This document shows positions 8,531-17,545 of a DNA stretch of 64,000 nucleotides, piece by piece (position 1 is the first letter of the stretch; each line of letters begins with the position of its first letter). The DNA lies in assembly GCA_013001595.1 (NCBI GenBank), contig JABDMH010000093.1, forward strand, positions 1 through 64,000, read 5' to 3'. Source of the stretch: Saprospiraceae bacterium. GTDB lineage: Bacteria; Bacteroidota; Bacteroidia; Chitinophagales; Saprospiraceae. The translations under genes and the position numbers were made by a program. Under the pieces are notes generated by a model that searched no databases, was not told where the DNA came from, and was given only the letters and a program-made list of their open reading frames with translations.

Positions 8531-9580
8531 GCAGTCTGACGTAACAACAGCTCTATGACCCTGCCGATAGACATCATCTAGCGTCACACAAACCTGGCCT
8601 TCAATATTTAATTCTTGCAGCACCTCATATAATAAGGCGCCACTTACTAATTTTACTTTATTTAGTGATATTACCATCATTTTTAGCACTTTTTTCAACC
8701 ATTTTGCGCCTCTAATCTTTAATGTGCGCATCAGATTATAGGTCATCGACGTTAAGTTGACTTCCATTTCTACTTTTTCTCTCGTCTTTAGCATCACGTG
8801 GTCAAAGTGCCATTGTCGCTTCCACACACCAAAAATTGGCTCAACGATCTGTTGCCGTAGTCGATAGTAGTTCGGATATCTCGATACCCGTGCATTGTTT
8901 CTTTCTAGATTTCGTTGATGATTTGCTCTTTCTATTTTTCGGCCATGGATGCTGCTCGTACATTTGATCCTTAAAGAGCAGCCTCCACACTCTTTGGTAC
9001 CATACCGCTTCACTCTGTAGTTCCGATTATTATTCCGTTTCTTATATGTTAGTTCATGGTTTAGTATTTCACCCGCTGGACAGATATAAGTATCGCCTTG
9101 ATCGTCATATTTAAAATCACGCTTCCGATAGCCAACCTCCTTCCGATGGTGCTGTTTGCTTGGAGGTATAAAGGTCCGTATGCCCTTGCGCTCGCAATAA
9201 GCTATATCTGCTCCATTATGGTAGCCTTTGTCAGCCAACAGATCTATCTTTTCTATACTCAGTAGGTCTTGACTACGTTTGGCAGCTGACCATAAATAAT
9301 CATTTTTAATAGATCACCTGGATGATAAGGCTCATTTCCCTCCGTATGCAAGTCCATATGAAGAAAACCCAATTCCTTCAATGGAAGCGCATCAACAAAC
9401 AAATCTATAATCCGTGCAAAACTATCCTTGGGGACCATTTCATCCATTGAAGTAAAGAATAATTGATCTCTGTTAAATCCCTTTATATGATCCATATGTC
9501 AGCATTTACAATCAATTATAAGATACAAAATCCTACACATATATAGAAATATGTAATATGTGTTGTTGCGCAGTCTGACG
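8531..9580 (-). mobile_element. Internally deleted IS1182-family element with 11-bp flanking direct repeats
   Basis: GCAGTCTGACG occurs at 8531-8541 and again, in direct orientation, at 9570-9580, as expected for a target-site duplication. Inside, the two ends share AACAACA in inverted orientation within the first ten bases, offset by one, which fits short imperfect terminal repeats. The interior carries N- and C-terminal parts of an IS1182-type transposase but lacks the middle, so the element is only about 1,030 bases instead of the usual 1.5-1.8 kb. It inserted against attC-like site B, between the delta-60 gene and the hydrolase gene. Confidence 0.65.
8542..9495 (-). pseudogene. IS1182-family transposase with internal deletion
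   Basis: The N-terminal DUF772-like part starts at 9495 (MDHIKGFNRDQLFFTSMDEM) and runs to DLLKMIIYG, then meets a stop at 9259. The C-terminal part begins in another frame around IEKIDLLADKGYHNGAD. It contains a zinc-ribbon-like region with CPAG, CGGC and CT motifs, and the typical IS1182 C-terminus (RRQQIVEPIFG-like and MTYNLMR). Roughly 200 central residues, including expected DDE catalytic positions, are absent. The junction between the parts lies near 9239-9290. The reading frame runs past the element's left end into flanking DNA, so the native stop is gone. It cannot be an active transposase. Confidence 0.8.
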
Positions 9581-9639
9581 GTTAGTATATGAAGCATAGC
9601 ATCCCACAGGGTGCTATGATTTCATATACAGTGTTATAC
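9581..9639 (-). repeat. attC-like recombination site candidate (site B)
   Basis: A long imperfect hairpin ends at the hydrolase stop codon. Arms are GTATATGAA (9585-9593) plus CATAGCA (9595-9601), against TGCTATG (9612-9618) plus TTCATATAC (9621-9629). One unpaired base on the left and two on the right give an asymmetric internal bulge. On the minus strand it opens with GTATAACA (9632-9639) and closes with TAACCGTCAG, at the position where sites A and C carry ACGTT. The degraded IS1182 element abuts this end. Confidence 0.5.
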
Positions 9640-10566
9640 TTAGTTTTCATGCGCTGAAATATTGTCGACAAAATGCATAATTTCAATATTAATGGTATCT
9701 CTATAAGAGCTAAAAAAAACAAAATGGTCTTTTCCCTTCATTTCAAAAAGAGTTGCGTTTGGTATTCTGTCTGACGCATTTTGGGCATAAGAAAATGGAA
9801 CATTTATATCCTTATCTCCATGAAATATAATGGTAGGAACGGTCAGTTCCTCTAACGGAAAGTCTTCTAAAATGCTGATTTGTTTATTATCATTTTCATA
9901 ACCATCATTGCTTTTTTTCATTGGAAACATTGCTCTCTTAGCATACCAGTTGATTCCTTCTTTCATTTGTTCATCTACTTGGCTTAATGCTATTTGAATT
10001 CCTATCCATGCTCCAAATTCAGTATTAAAAAACTTATCTATAATACCTGTTTCATCATTTTCTGGTGCAATTCTTTCTGAAACTGCTGCACTCAGGATAA
10101 GTGCTGCAGTGCGTTCGGGATAATCTAAAGCAAATTGGATGCTTGCTGGACCGCCACCAGAAATTCCATTGACATATACAGAATTTATATTCAACTCATC
10201 CAATAAGCTTTTATACAAAGCCGCTTCTTCTTTGGGTGTTCCTCTTGGGGTTAATGGTGTTTGATAGTAGCCTGGTCTGGAAACTCCTAATACACTAAAC
10301 CTTTTGTCAAGAAATGAATCCCCTCCTGAAACGTGGACACTACCCGGAGATCCATGAATCATGAGCATGTAGCGGTCAGCATTGCCCAATAATCTATACT
10401 CTATCTCTCCTTTGTCAGTACTTATAACTTGTGAGTCCTGCGGTAAATTCTTAACCACATCTTTTTTCCAAAAGAAGAAAGCGATATAAAGTCCAACCAT
10501 TAAAACTATAAGCAGACCAATGATTGATATTAAAATTCGCCTAATCCACTTAAGTATCTTTTTCAT
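9640..10566 (-). CDS. Membrane-anchored alpha/beta hydrolase
   Basis: The 308-residue protein has a basic N-terminus and one uncleaved transmembrane helix (about residues 10-32), which puts the catalytic domain outside the cytoplasmic membrane. The alpha/beta hydrolase fold shows HGSPG at 71-75 (oxyanion region) and the nucleophile elbow GISGG with Ser136. Asp253 in HGDKD and His281 in GKDHF complete the triad. The substrate cannot be predicted; esterase or lipase-like activity is the usual outcome for this fold. It sits alone between attC-like sites B and C, like a single gene cassette. Confidence 0.8.
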   Translation of the reverse strand: MKKILKWIRRILISIIGLLIVLMVGLYIAFFFWKKDVVKNLPQDSQVISTDKGEIEYRLLGNADRYMLMIHGSPGSVHVSGGDSFLDKRFSVLGVSRPGYYQTPLTPRGTPKEEAALYKSLLDELNINSVYVNGISGGGPASIQFALDYPERTAALILSAAVSERIAPENDETGIIDKFFNTEFGAWIGIQIALSQVDEQMKEGINWYAKRAMFPMKKSNDGYENDNKQISILEDFPLEELTVPTIIFHGDKDINVPFSYAQNASDRIPNATLFEMKGKDHFVFFSSYRDTINIEIMHFVDNISAHEN

Positions 10567-10588
10567 TTTAGTTTTTAATTAAGTATAA

Positions 10589-10647
10589 ACGTTCTAGTGT
10601 ATGAGTAGTGCGACCAAAGGGAGCATTACAACATACACGCTGTTGTG
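10589..10647 (-). repeat. attC-like recombination site candidate (site C)
   Basis: Perfect 7-base arms GTGTATG (10597-10603) and CATACAC (10632-10638) enclose a weaker inner pair, TAGTGC with GCATTA. Read on the minus strand, the site opens with GGCACAACAGC next to the first arm and closes with CTAGAACGTT next to the second, closely matching site A's TTACAACATA and CTACGGACGTT. It follows the AbiEii gene by about 40 bases and precedes the hydrolase start by about 23 bases, compact spacing like that of integron cassettes. Confidence 0.5.
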
Positions 10648-10690
10648 CCTTCGTGTATTATTATTTTAATTCAAATACAAGCTTCCGCAT

Positions 10691-11479
10691 CTATATCTTT
10701 TCTATTAGTTCGGTTCTTACCAATTCATAGGCTTGTGACTGGTCATATTCGATGCCCGGTCGCAAGAGAGCATAGATATCTCCATTGAAATCAGGGTCTT
10801 CCAATTTCTCCTCCATGTTGCGTAGGAATTGTTTTTGGGTCGGAGGTTTGTGGACAGAAAAGGCCATGTATTCCTTGTAGCACTTGACCAGTAGGTCTGT
10901 GTCCAAATCGAGATTCGTCAAGGCATGATACAGGTCGAAAAGGTCACGGCCTTTCTTACGCTGATACAAGGCACGTAATTTGGTTCCCAACATTTCCTCG
11001 GCCTCAAATGCGATGAGTTTGCATGAGCCTTCAGCCCATGAGTTCTCGATGGTGTGATCGATCTCCTTGTATCCAAGCACACTGAAATGCTCCCTGCAGT
11101 TGATCTCGATCTTCAGCCTAAGGTTGATCACTGGTGGGATCTCGGATCCGAATCTATAGACAATTGTGTTGTTATTTGCCTTCTGTTTCACAGCAGGTTT
11201 TCCTAAGAAGTCGAGTTGTTTTCGCACTGCCGATAGGGTGTCCTTTATTGGTTCGGACTTGATCTGCACAAGGTCTATGTCTTCAGAATACCGCACTTGT
11301 GGTTTTAGAAAAATCTTATGTAATGCCGTTCCTCCTCTGAATGCAAGCCGCTCTTGCAGAAATGGGTCGGAGAATAATTCCAGCAAAGCCTTTTCAATGA
11401 CCAGGTCTTGTTCTACCTGGGCATCCTCGGGCCATGAGGCAAATTCTTTCCATTCTTCTATGTATCGTCTCGGCAGCAT
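10691..11479 (-). CDS. abiEii: AbiEii/AbiGii-family nucleotidyltransferase toxin
   Basis: The 262-residue protein is a type IV toxin-antitoxin toxin of the AbiEii family. It carries the nucleotidyltransferase motif FRGGTALHK (about 47-55) and the metal-binding Asp67/Asp69 in RYSEDIDL. A third conserved region around EMLGTKLRALYQRKKGRD is also typical of the family. AbiEii enzymes modify RNA acceptors and stop growth; in phage defence they cause abortive infection. The start codon overlaps the antitoxin stop (TGATG), so expression is coupled. It belongs to the accessory block and may be a mobile cassette. Confidence 0.88.
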   Translation of the reverse strand: MLPRRYIEEWKEFASWPEDAQVEQDLVIEKALLELFSDPFLQERLAFRGGTALHKIFLKPQVRYSEDIDLVQIKSEPIKDTLSAVRKQLDFLGKPAVKQKANNNTIVYRFGSEIPPVINLRLKIEINCREHFSVLGYKEIDHTIENSWAEGSCKLIAFEAEEMLGTKLRALYQRKKGRDLFDLYHALTNLDLDTDLLVKCYKEYMAFSVHKPPTQKQFLRNMEEKLEDPDFNGDIYALLRPGIEYDQSQAYELVRTELIEKI

Positions 11480-12273
11480 CAGAAGTCAAGCTCGGTGTTA
11501 AGGATCACATTCCATTTAGAAATAAGCTCGCCCTCCCGGTTCTTGTGTGCCAATGAGATCGGAATCTCTCTCAAGGGTTTCCTGTCAACTCTCTTATAGA
11601 GTACAGAAGCAAGTTTTTCATTTCCTAGCTGTTCGAAAAGATAACCTAGTCGTTGCATAACCGGCACTTTTTGATGCGAGGCTGTTCTTTTCAAGTCGGG
11701 GGATCGAATGCTTTCGCTGAGGTCTTCCAGTATCGGGATGATCCGGTTGAGTCCTCCGATCTTCTTATTGTAATGGACTAAGTCGAAAGCTGTTAATGCA
11801 GGGCTTGACACATTGATATACCCGGTCTCCGTCTTATTTTCTTCTATGTCTCCATCTAGCCATTTGCTTTTCACAAAAAAGCGGATGTCCAGTTTCTTAT
11901 TCTTGATGCTGCGCAAAGGGGGTTTTTTGGTCATTACTTGAAACTGCATTGGCTGTTGATGTCCGGCACCATGCAGTGCAGCTGCAGATAATAAACCGAC
12001 GTAGTAGTCCCTTTTCAGGTATTTCATCAGGTCATCAATGAAAAGGGTAGAAGGCACCATTCCTCTGTTTGAATATTGAGGAGGCACGATCACATAGAAT
12101 TCCTTACGAACGTGAGCAAGCTGATTTTTACTCTTGAGTCGGTAGATGTTCTGCTTGATCGCCTTCCCTGAGGACTCGAATCGGTTCATAAGTTCAGTCA
12201 ATGTTACTGCATACCTGCCTTTGGCTTGTATGTCGTTCAGGTACTCCTCAATATAATTATAGCTCGATTCCAA
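11479..12273 (-). CDS. abiEi: AbiEi-family antitoxin, winged-helix regulator
   Basis: The 264-residue protein precedes the AbiEii toxin in the usual antitoxin-toxin order, with a one-base overlap. Its N-terminal 90 residues form a winged helix (LTELMNRFESSGKAIKQNI, then FYVIVPPQY). The family's C-terminal domain follows, with YVGLLSAAALHGAGHQQP and FDLVHYNKKIGG. AbiEi proteins bind operators upstream of their own operon and autorepress. The short region upstream (12274-12376) is a likely promoter/operator, but no clear repeat was found there. Identity is confident because of the domain order and the linked toxin. Confidence 0.87.
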   Translation of the reverse strand: MESSYNYIEEYLNDIQAKGRYAVTLTELMNRFESSGKAIKQNIYRLKSKNQLAHVRKEFYVIVPPQYSNRGMVPSTLFIDDLMKYLKRDYYVGLLSAAALHGAGHQQPMQFQVMTKKPPLRSIKNKKLDIRFFVKSKWLDGDIEENKTETGYINVSSPALTAFDLVHYNKKIGGLNRIIPILEDLSESIRSPDLKRTASHQKVPVMQRLGYLFEQLGNEKLASVLYKRVDRKPLREIPISLAHKNREGELISKWNVILNTELDF

Positions 12274-12376
12274 TGATGAAAATACGTTTGCACAAAGCTA
12301 CACAATCCGTAGTTAATCGCAAACATAAAATCAACCTCTTATCGAGCGCTTGGAAGAATTTGGCCCTTTTGATCGC

Positions 12377-14250
12377 CTAATGGTAGGTTTGTGTGTCGAG
12401 GCAAGCAAATGTGCTAAATCTGAATAACTGAGGTGACAGAGGTTCCATCAATACCATGTCATTGCTGAAAGACATAATATCCTTCACCGTTTTGACCGTG
12501 ATCTCTGAATTGGCAGGGATAACTTCATCCAAGCGAAGGCCACCCGAGTTTTGAACTGCTATGACAGGAGAGTTAGGTTCCAAATCAGGGGCATTTTTTC
12601 CTACAAGCCATAGATAGGAATCTGCTATTAGATTACCTTGATCGGTTTCAAAACGTCTTTTGGCCGGACGGGTTCCATCCATGGCCACTTCAGTAAAAGC
12701 AACCAAGATTGTCGCTAAAGAAGCCCCATAAGCTTCGACCGAATCCTGAATTACTTTCAACGTTGAATCCGGAGCTACGTCGGCCACCAGAATTGGATTA
12801 GAAGCAGCACCCACAGCAATGATTTCGCCACTTTCATCAAAAGCCAACTCAAGGTTACCTATATACTTGTACTCTCCAGGAGTGGTAACAATATAGGTGT
12901 TCTTACCCTCCGCATTTTCCACAGTTAGCGGGTACTCTCCGAATATTTCAGACCCTTGCAAGGCTATGGAAGGATCGTTAGTCAACAATTCGTCACCACC
13001 TCTTGCGATGATTACATCGACATCAGCAATGTTTCCAGCTAGTTCAATCTCCCTTTGAATTGACTGTAGGTGAGAGATCAGGATAATCTTGTTTACTCCC
13101 TCAGCCTTGAGCGAATCAACTTGGGTCGCTACTATGGTTTCATAAGCTTCCATGGATACTGTTACATTTCGTGGACTGGTGATGGAGGCTACACGATCGT
13201 AGATCAATCCGATCACACCTACTTGTTCTCCGCCAACGTTAACGATGGTCCGAGGTGCTATACGGCCAGCATCAACCAACTCCTGCAAACCGGATTCACC
13301 AGAGAAATCCAAGTTGGCAGAAAGGTATGGCGGCATAGAAACCTGATAGGACTCGATAAAACGTTCGAGGACGTCAGGACCAAAATCAAAGTCGTGGTTA
13401 CCAATAGCGACTGCATCGTATCCTATGGAGTCCATGATTACAGCGTCGTAATAAGGCTGATCTGGCGGCAACGCTAAAGAAGCATCAAAATTGGTGCTTG
13501 CGAGAAAGTTATCACCTGATGAAAGCGTGATAGAAGGTTTGTCATCACTATTGCGAATTTGATCAGCAACCGTTTTAAACTCAGCTGCACCACCCACGAT
13601 TTTTCCATCAATCTCGGTGGGTAATAGCTTGGATTCACCATCATTGTTATGCACAATCCGTAGAGAGAAGTCTGCCGCAACAAAAGGATCATTGACAGAA
13701 AATAAGCTCACTGTTCCCGATACTTCGTTGGCAGTTACAACCATAGGTGCTTCGGTAGGGGACTGAGAAGCCTCGATAAACAGAATATCCTCTACACCTA
13801 AATCACCTACTAGGTCTAGATCCGCCACTAGATCAGTAACCGAAAAATCGCGATTGTTAGTATAACTTGAGAAAGCCGGAGAGGTTGGATTGGTAATGTC
13901 AAAAACCATCACTCCACCTACTCGCTCTAAACCCACTAAGGCAAAGATGTTTCCACCCATCTCTACGAGCTCAATCGCTTCAGGTTCTGGGCCCTTATCA
14001 TCACTGCGGTTTTTGAAAGAGTCATTTTCGTCGTTTGTACTGTTGAAATTATTGGGAAGTGACTCAGCAGTAATCCGCTCGATCATATCCCCAGAATCCC
14101 AAACCAGACTTCCTGTAGTTGCATCCCAAATGGAGAAAGATCGAGCACCATAGGAATAGATTTGATCTATATCACCGTCGCCGTCCATGTCGCCTGTAGC
14201 CGTGGTTGAATTCCGATTCTCATTCTTTTTCTTTATCCTTTCCGTATGAT
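12377..14250 (-). pseudogene. Choice-of-anchor I / 5'-nucleotidase fusion, truncated at both ends
   Basis: The open frame (ATG at 14188) begins inside a choice-of-anchor I domain (MDGDGDIDQIYSYGARSFSIWD, then NDENDSFKNRSDDKGPEPE). The in-frame codons before that ATG (about 14189-14211) still read as family sequence (STTATGD). A calcineurin-like 5'-nucleotidase domain follows, with a metal-binding NNDGES-type start, SSGDN, GNHDFDFG and ISHLQS. The 5'-nucleotidase C-terminal domain stops after about 60 of its usual 150 residues, ending in unrelated residues. There is no signal peptide, although the family is exported, and the N-terminal half of the first domain is missing. The remnant lies in frame directly behind the stop codon of the LytTR gene. 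It is best read as a rearrangement relic at the edge of the accessory block. Confidence 0.7.
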
Positions 14251-14251
14251 C

Positions 14252-15013
14252 TCAAAAATGCTGGGAAGCCATGGCCTGAATAAACTGTTCTTTCTTTCTA
14301 TTGGAAATACTGATTTTATCCCCATTCTTCATGACGATGTATCCACCATCGGAGCGCAAATATTTCTCGACTTCCATCAAATTGACCAGATATGATTGAT
14401 GCACTCGCATAAAATGATGATCATTTAATAAGTTTTCATACTCTTTTAGATGTCTACTCACCAGTAGTGGCTTTCTTTCTTTCAAATAAAATTTTGTGTA
14501 GGCACCATTAGCCTCGCAGTAGATTATCTGAGATACCTTAATAAATTCATACCCTTCAGAGGTAGACAAAGTGATCGAATGCTGATTCACGTTTTTATTA
14601 TGAATATTACTCAGTAGATTCTCAATCTTCTTATTGTCCCACATATCGCGACGCTTTTTCATCACCTTATCGACAGCACTTTGCAACTCCTCCAGGTCAA
14701 TAGGTTTGAGTATATAATCAATGGCGCTGAATTTAATGGCCTTTAAAGCGTAATGTCGATAAGCTGTGGTAAATATCACTTCAAAATTCAATTTTTTGGC
14801 CTTTGTCAAAAGGTCAAATCCAGATTCGTTGGGCATTTCTATATCCAGAAAAACCAAATCAGGATTGATGTCCTCTAACAAAGTTAGTCCCTCATCGATG
14901 TTTGCGGCAAGCCCAAGAACTTCTATGTCGGGACAATATTCAGCGACCAAATTCTTCAGGGCCTCACGGCTGTGAAATTCATCTTCAACAATTATGGCTT
15001 TTACTTTATTCAT
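14252..15013 (-). CDS. LytTR-family response regulator
   Basis: The 253-residue protein has an N-terminal receiver domain: acidic pocket VEDE at 9-12, phospho-acceptor Asp57 in VFLDIEMP, Thr in FTTAYR, and Lys in ILKPI. A C-terminal LytTR DNA-binding domain follows, with YCEANGAYTKFYL, a conserved MRVHQSYLVNL, and the final SISNRKKEQF. It belongs to the AgrA/LytR/AlgR-type regulators that bind beta strands to DNA direct repeats. It lies one base downstream of the sensor kinase stop, so the two form a two-component operon. Its target genes are unknown. A truncated 5'-nucleotidase remnant follows immediately. Confidence 0.92.
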   Translation of the reverse strand: MNKVKAIIVEDEFHSREALKNLVAEYCPDIEVLGLAANIDEGLTLLEDINPDLVFLDIEMPNESGFDLLTKAKKLNFEVIFTTAYRHYALKAIKFSAIDYILKPIDLEELQSAVDKVMKKRRDMWDNKKIENLLSNIHNKNVNQHSITLSTSEGYEFIKVSQIIYCEANGAYTKFYLKERKPLLVSRHLKEYENLLNDHHFMRVHQSYLVNLMEVEKYLRSDGGYIVMKNGDKISISNRKKEQFIQAMASQHF

Positions 15014-15014
15014 C

Positions 15015-17270
15015 TCATACAGATTCTACTGGAATTTCAATGTCTACACGGGTACCTATTGGTTCGTTCTCATTACTCAGCAGGTCTTGAACAGATACAA
15101 AGGTTTTCAACTCCTTTTCCTTATTCAATAATTCCAATCGTTTCGTAGTGATCGGCATGCCATGGGAGGGATACATTCTTTTGTTTTGTTCAATTTCTTG
15201 TGATCGCTTTCTTCCAACTCCATTGTCTTCCACGACACATTGAATGTATTGTTCATTCTGACTTAACGATACCCGTAAATGACCGCCGCCCTCCAAGTGG
15301 CGTAACCCATGGACGATAGAGTTCTCTACATAGGGTTGAATCAAAAGAAAAGGAATTTCAGTTTCATAGGTATCTATATTGGGATCGATGTCTATGACAT
15401 AATCGAATTTGTGATCCAATCGCAAAGCCTCCAGCTGGATATAATTTTCCAAAAGTCTGATCTCATCTACTAGTGGAACGGATTGGTTGACTGAGTTTTC
15501 CAATACCTGACGGATGAGCCTGGAGAACTTAGATAAATACTTTAGGGCTGAATCTTTGTCATTAATGGTAATAAAATGTTGAATTGAATTTAGTGAATTG
15601 AATACAAAATGGGGATCCATTTGCGCCCGAAGCATTCGTTTCTCTAATTCCTCATTCATCTCCCCTATTTCGACATTCTTTTGCTCAATCTCTTCATTTT
15701 TCTTCCATAATATTTGTTCTGACCTATGCTTCAATCTATACCGATTATAGCTCACCAATGCTGTGGTTAAAAATAGGGCACCAATCAGAAAAAGTGCATA
15801 ACGTAAATTGCGATCGTTGATCCGTCTCTGCTCTAAAAATTCGATTTCATTAGTTTGAGAAGCAATGGTTTGCTCCTTTTTCTCAGATTCGTATTTCGTA
15901 TTCATTTCAGCGATTTGCTGACTCATGGAGGTCTGAAAAAGTGAATCTTGAATCTTATTATAAGATCTATAGAAAGTCAAAGCTTGTTTATAATCTCCCA
16001 ATCGCTGATAGATTTCTGAGAGACTTTGATAAGCCATTTTAGCCAGCTCTTTTGCACCTATTTTTTCTGCTATATCAATACTGTGCCTAAGCATCGTGAT
16101 CGCTTGACTCAATTGTTCCTGTTCGGCATGTAAGGAAGCTAGACTCATCAGTAAATCAGCTTTTCCATATTGATCATCAAGCGCCTCTTTTAACTCCAAC
16201 GATTTTTGATAGTACGCATGAGCTTCGATCCATTGATTTTGCTTACTAAAAAGATCAGCTAAAAACAAATATGATTTGGACAATCCCAATTTATCTTCCG
16301 CCGCTTCCTGCAATTGAATAGCTTGTTCATAATTTCTTTTTGCTTCATCAAATTGTGAGTGGCCGCTGTAAATATTTGCGATGTTGATAAGTGAGTTTGC
16401 TTGCCCAATGGTGTGACCAATTTCGCTTTTTATAGTCAAACTTTTTTGATGATATTCCAATGCTTTTTCGGAATCGCCCATCTTGTTGTACATGACAGCT
16501 ATACTATTTAATGAAGAACTTATGTCGTATTTATTATTGAGCTGCTCTCGTAATTCAAGGCTCAAGTAGAACAACCTAAGTGATTCTTCAAATTCACCGA
16601 GATAATCATGGATTATTCCGATATTGTAATAAGCGTATCCCATCCCCTCTCTACTCTCTATTTGCCTTGCCAAATCAAGGCTATGTTGATAGTATTCCAG
16701 GGCAGTTTGGTATTCACCTTTGCTTTGATAAACGTGCCCAATATTATTGTATATAGCGCTTAGCTTATCTGAATCACCCCATTCTTTACCCTCTTTTTCG
16801 GCCAGTTTATAATAGTGCAGTGTCTGATCTAATTCACCCATTTGACCATAGATAACACCGATAGAATTATAGATCTCTGTCAAATCCTTTGGATCACCAA
16901 TAATGCGATAAATTTCCAAAGCCTTAGTTCCATAGTCCAAAGCTTGGGAATTATTCCCCTGTATGGAAAAGGATACTGCAATTTGCTTCTGGGCATCACC
17001 CATGGCATCAAGATAAATCTCACTTTGACTTTTATCATATAGTTGCCTTGCTAGTTTCAGGGCATCTAGGCCAAATTCGCGAGATCGATCTGGATCTACA
17101 TATTTCGACTCAGCTGCCAATTGAAGCAAGACACCAACACGCTCCATTTTGTCTTTTCCTTGCAAAGCAGACTGCAAACTGTCAATAAGCTTCATATCTT
17201 GGCCGAACAGTGGATATGAAAACATGAATGCACAGGCTACAAAAAAAGATATGGAGGGATATTTTTTCAA
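15015..17270 (-). CDS. TPR-containing LytS-type sensor histidine kinase
   Basis: The 751-residue protein starts with a signal peptide (MKKYPSISFFVACAFMFSYPLFG). About nine tetratricopeptide repeats (residues 90-440) form a periplasmic sensor, with units ending in YYKLA, YYQHSLDL, YHQKSLTI and YYQKSLEL. A transmembrane helix at about 490-508 leads to a coiled coil. The His_kinase domain then carries MDPHFVFNSLNSIQHF with phospho-acceptor His554. The ATP-binding N box (PYVENSIVHGL) and G1 box (VEDNGVGRKRS) follow. This is the usual Bacteroidota TPR-kinase architecture. It shares an operon with the LytTR regulator and is its cognate partner. The ligand is unknown. Confidence 0.92.
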   Translation of the reverse strand: MKKYPSISFFVACAFMFSYPLFGQDMKLIDSLQSALQGKDKMERVGVLLQLAAESKYVDPDRSREFGLDALKLARQLYDKSQSEIYLDAMGDAQKQIAVSFSIQGNNSQALDYGTKALEIYRIIGDPKDLTEIYNSIGVIYGQMGELDQTLHYYKLAEKEGKEWGDSDKLSAIYNNIGHVYQSKGEYQTALEYYQHSLDLARQIESREGMGYAYYNIGIIHDYLGEFEESLRLFYLSLELREQLNNKYDISSSLNSIAVMYNKMGDSEKALEYHQKSLTIKSEIGHTIGQANSLINIANIYSGHSQFDEAKRNYEQAIQLQEAAEDKLGLSKSYLFLADLFSKQNQWIEAHAYYQKSLELKEALDDQYGKADLLMSLASLHAEQEQLSQAITMLRHSIDIAEKIGAKELAKMAYQSLSEIYQRLGDYKQALTFYRSYNKIQDSLFQTSMSQQIAEMNTKYESEKKEQTIASQTNEIEFLEQRRINDRNLRYALFLIGALFLTTALVSYNRYRLKHRSEQILWKKNEEIEQKNVEIGEMNEELEKRMLRAQMDPHFVFNSLNSIQHFITINDKDSALKYLSKFSRLIRQVLENSVNQSVPLVDEIRLLENYIQLEALRLDHKFDYVIDIDPNIDTYETEIPFLLIQPYVENSIVHGLRHLEGGGHLRVSLSQNEQYIQCVVEDNGVGRKRSQEIEQNKRMYPSHGMPITTKRLELLNKEKELKTFVSVQDLLSNENEPIGTRVDIEIPVESV

Positions 17271-17545
17271 TGCCTAATTATTTCAGTCTTTTTGAATTCC
17301 ACTTCTTAAAAACCAATGTAAATTTTTGATCATGGGTCTTACATTTTAAACTGATAAACTTTTATGAAATTCTTAAATAATATAAGCAAAATCCTATTGG
17401 ATAAGAAACTTCTATTCATCTTGTGGCCTAATAAAAATTTGGATTATGATATACGTCCTCAGAAACCGAGCCGATTACAATTTGCTAGCAGAACTATGGT
17501 TAAAATGGTAAAAAATAAGTCAGCAACAGTAGCATCTAATCTCAT

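Noticed and set aside
8531-9580. GCAGTCTGACG pair read as terminal inverted repeats of the IS element
   Set aside because: The two copies are in direct, not inverted, orientation, so they fit a target duplication instead.
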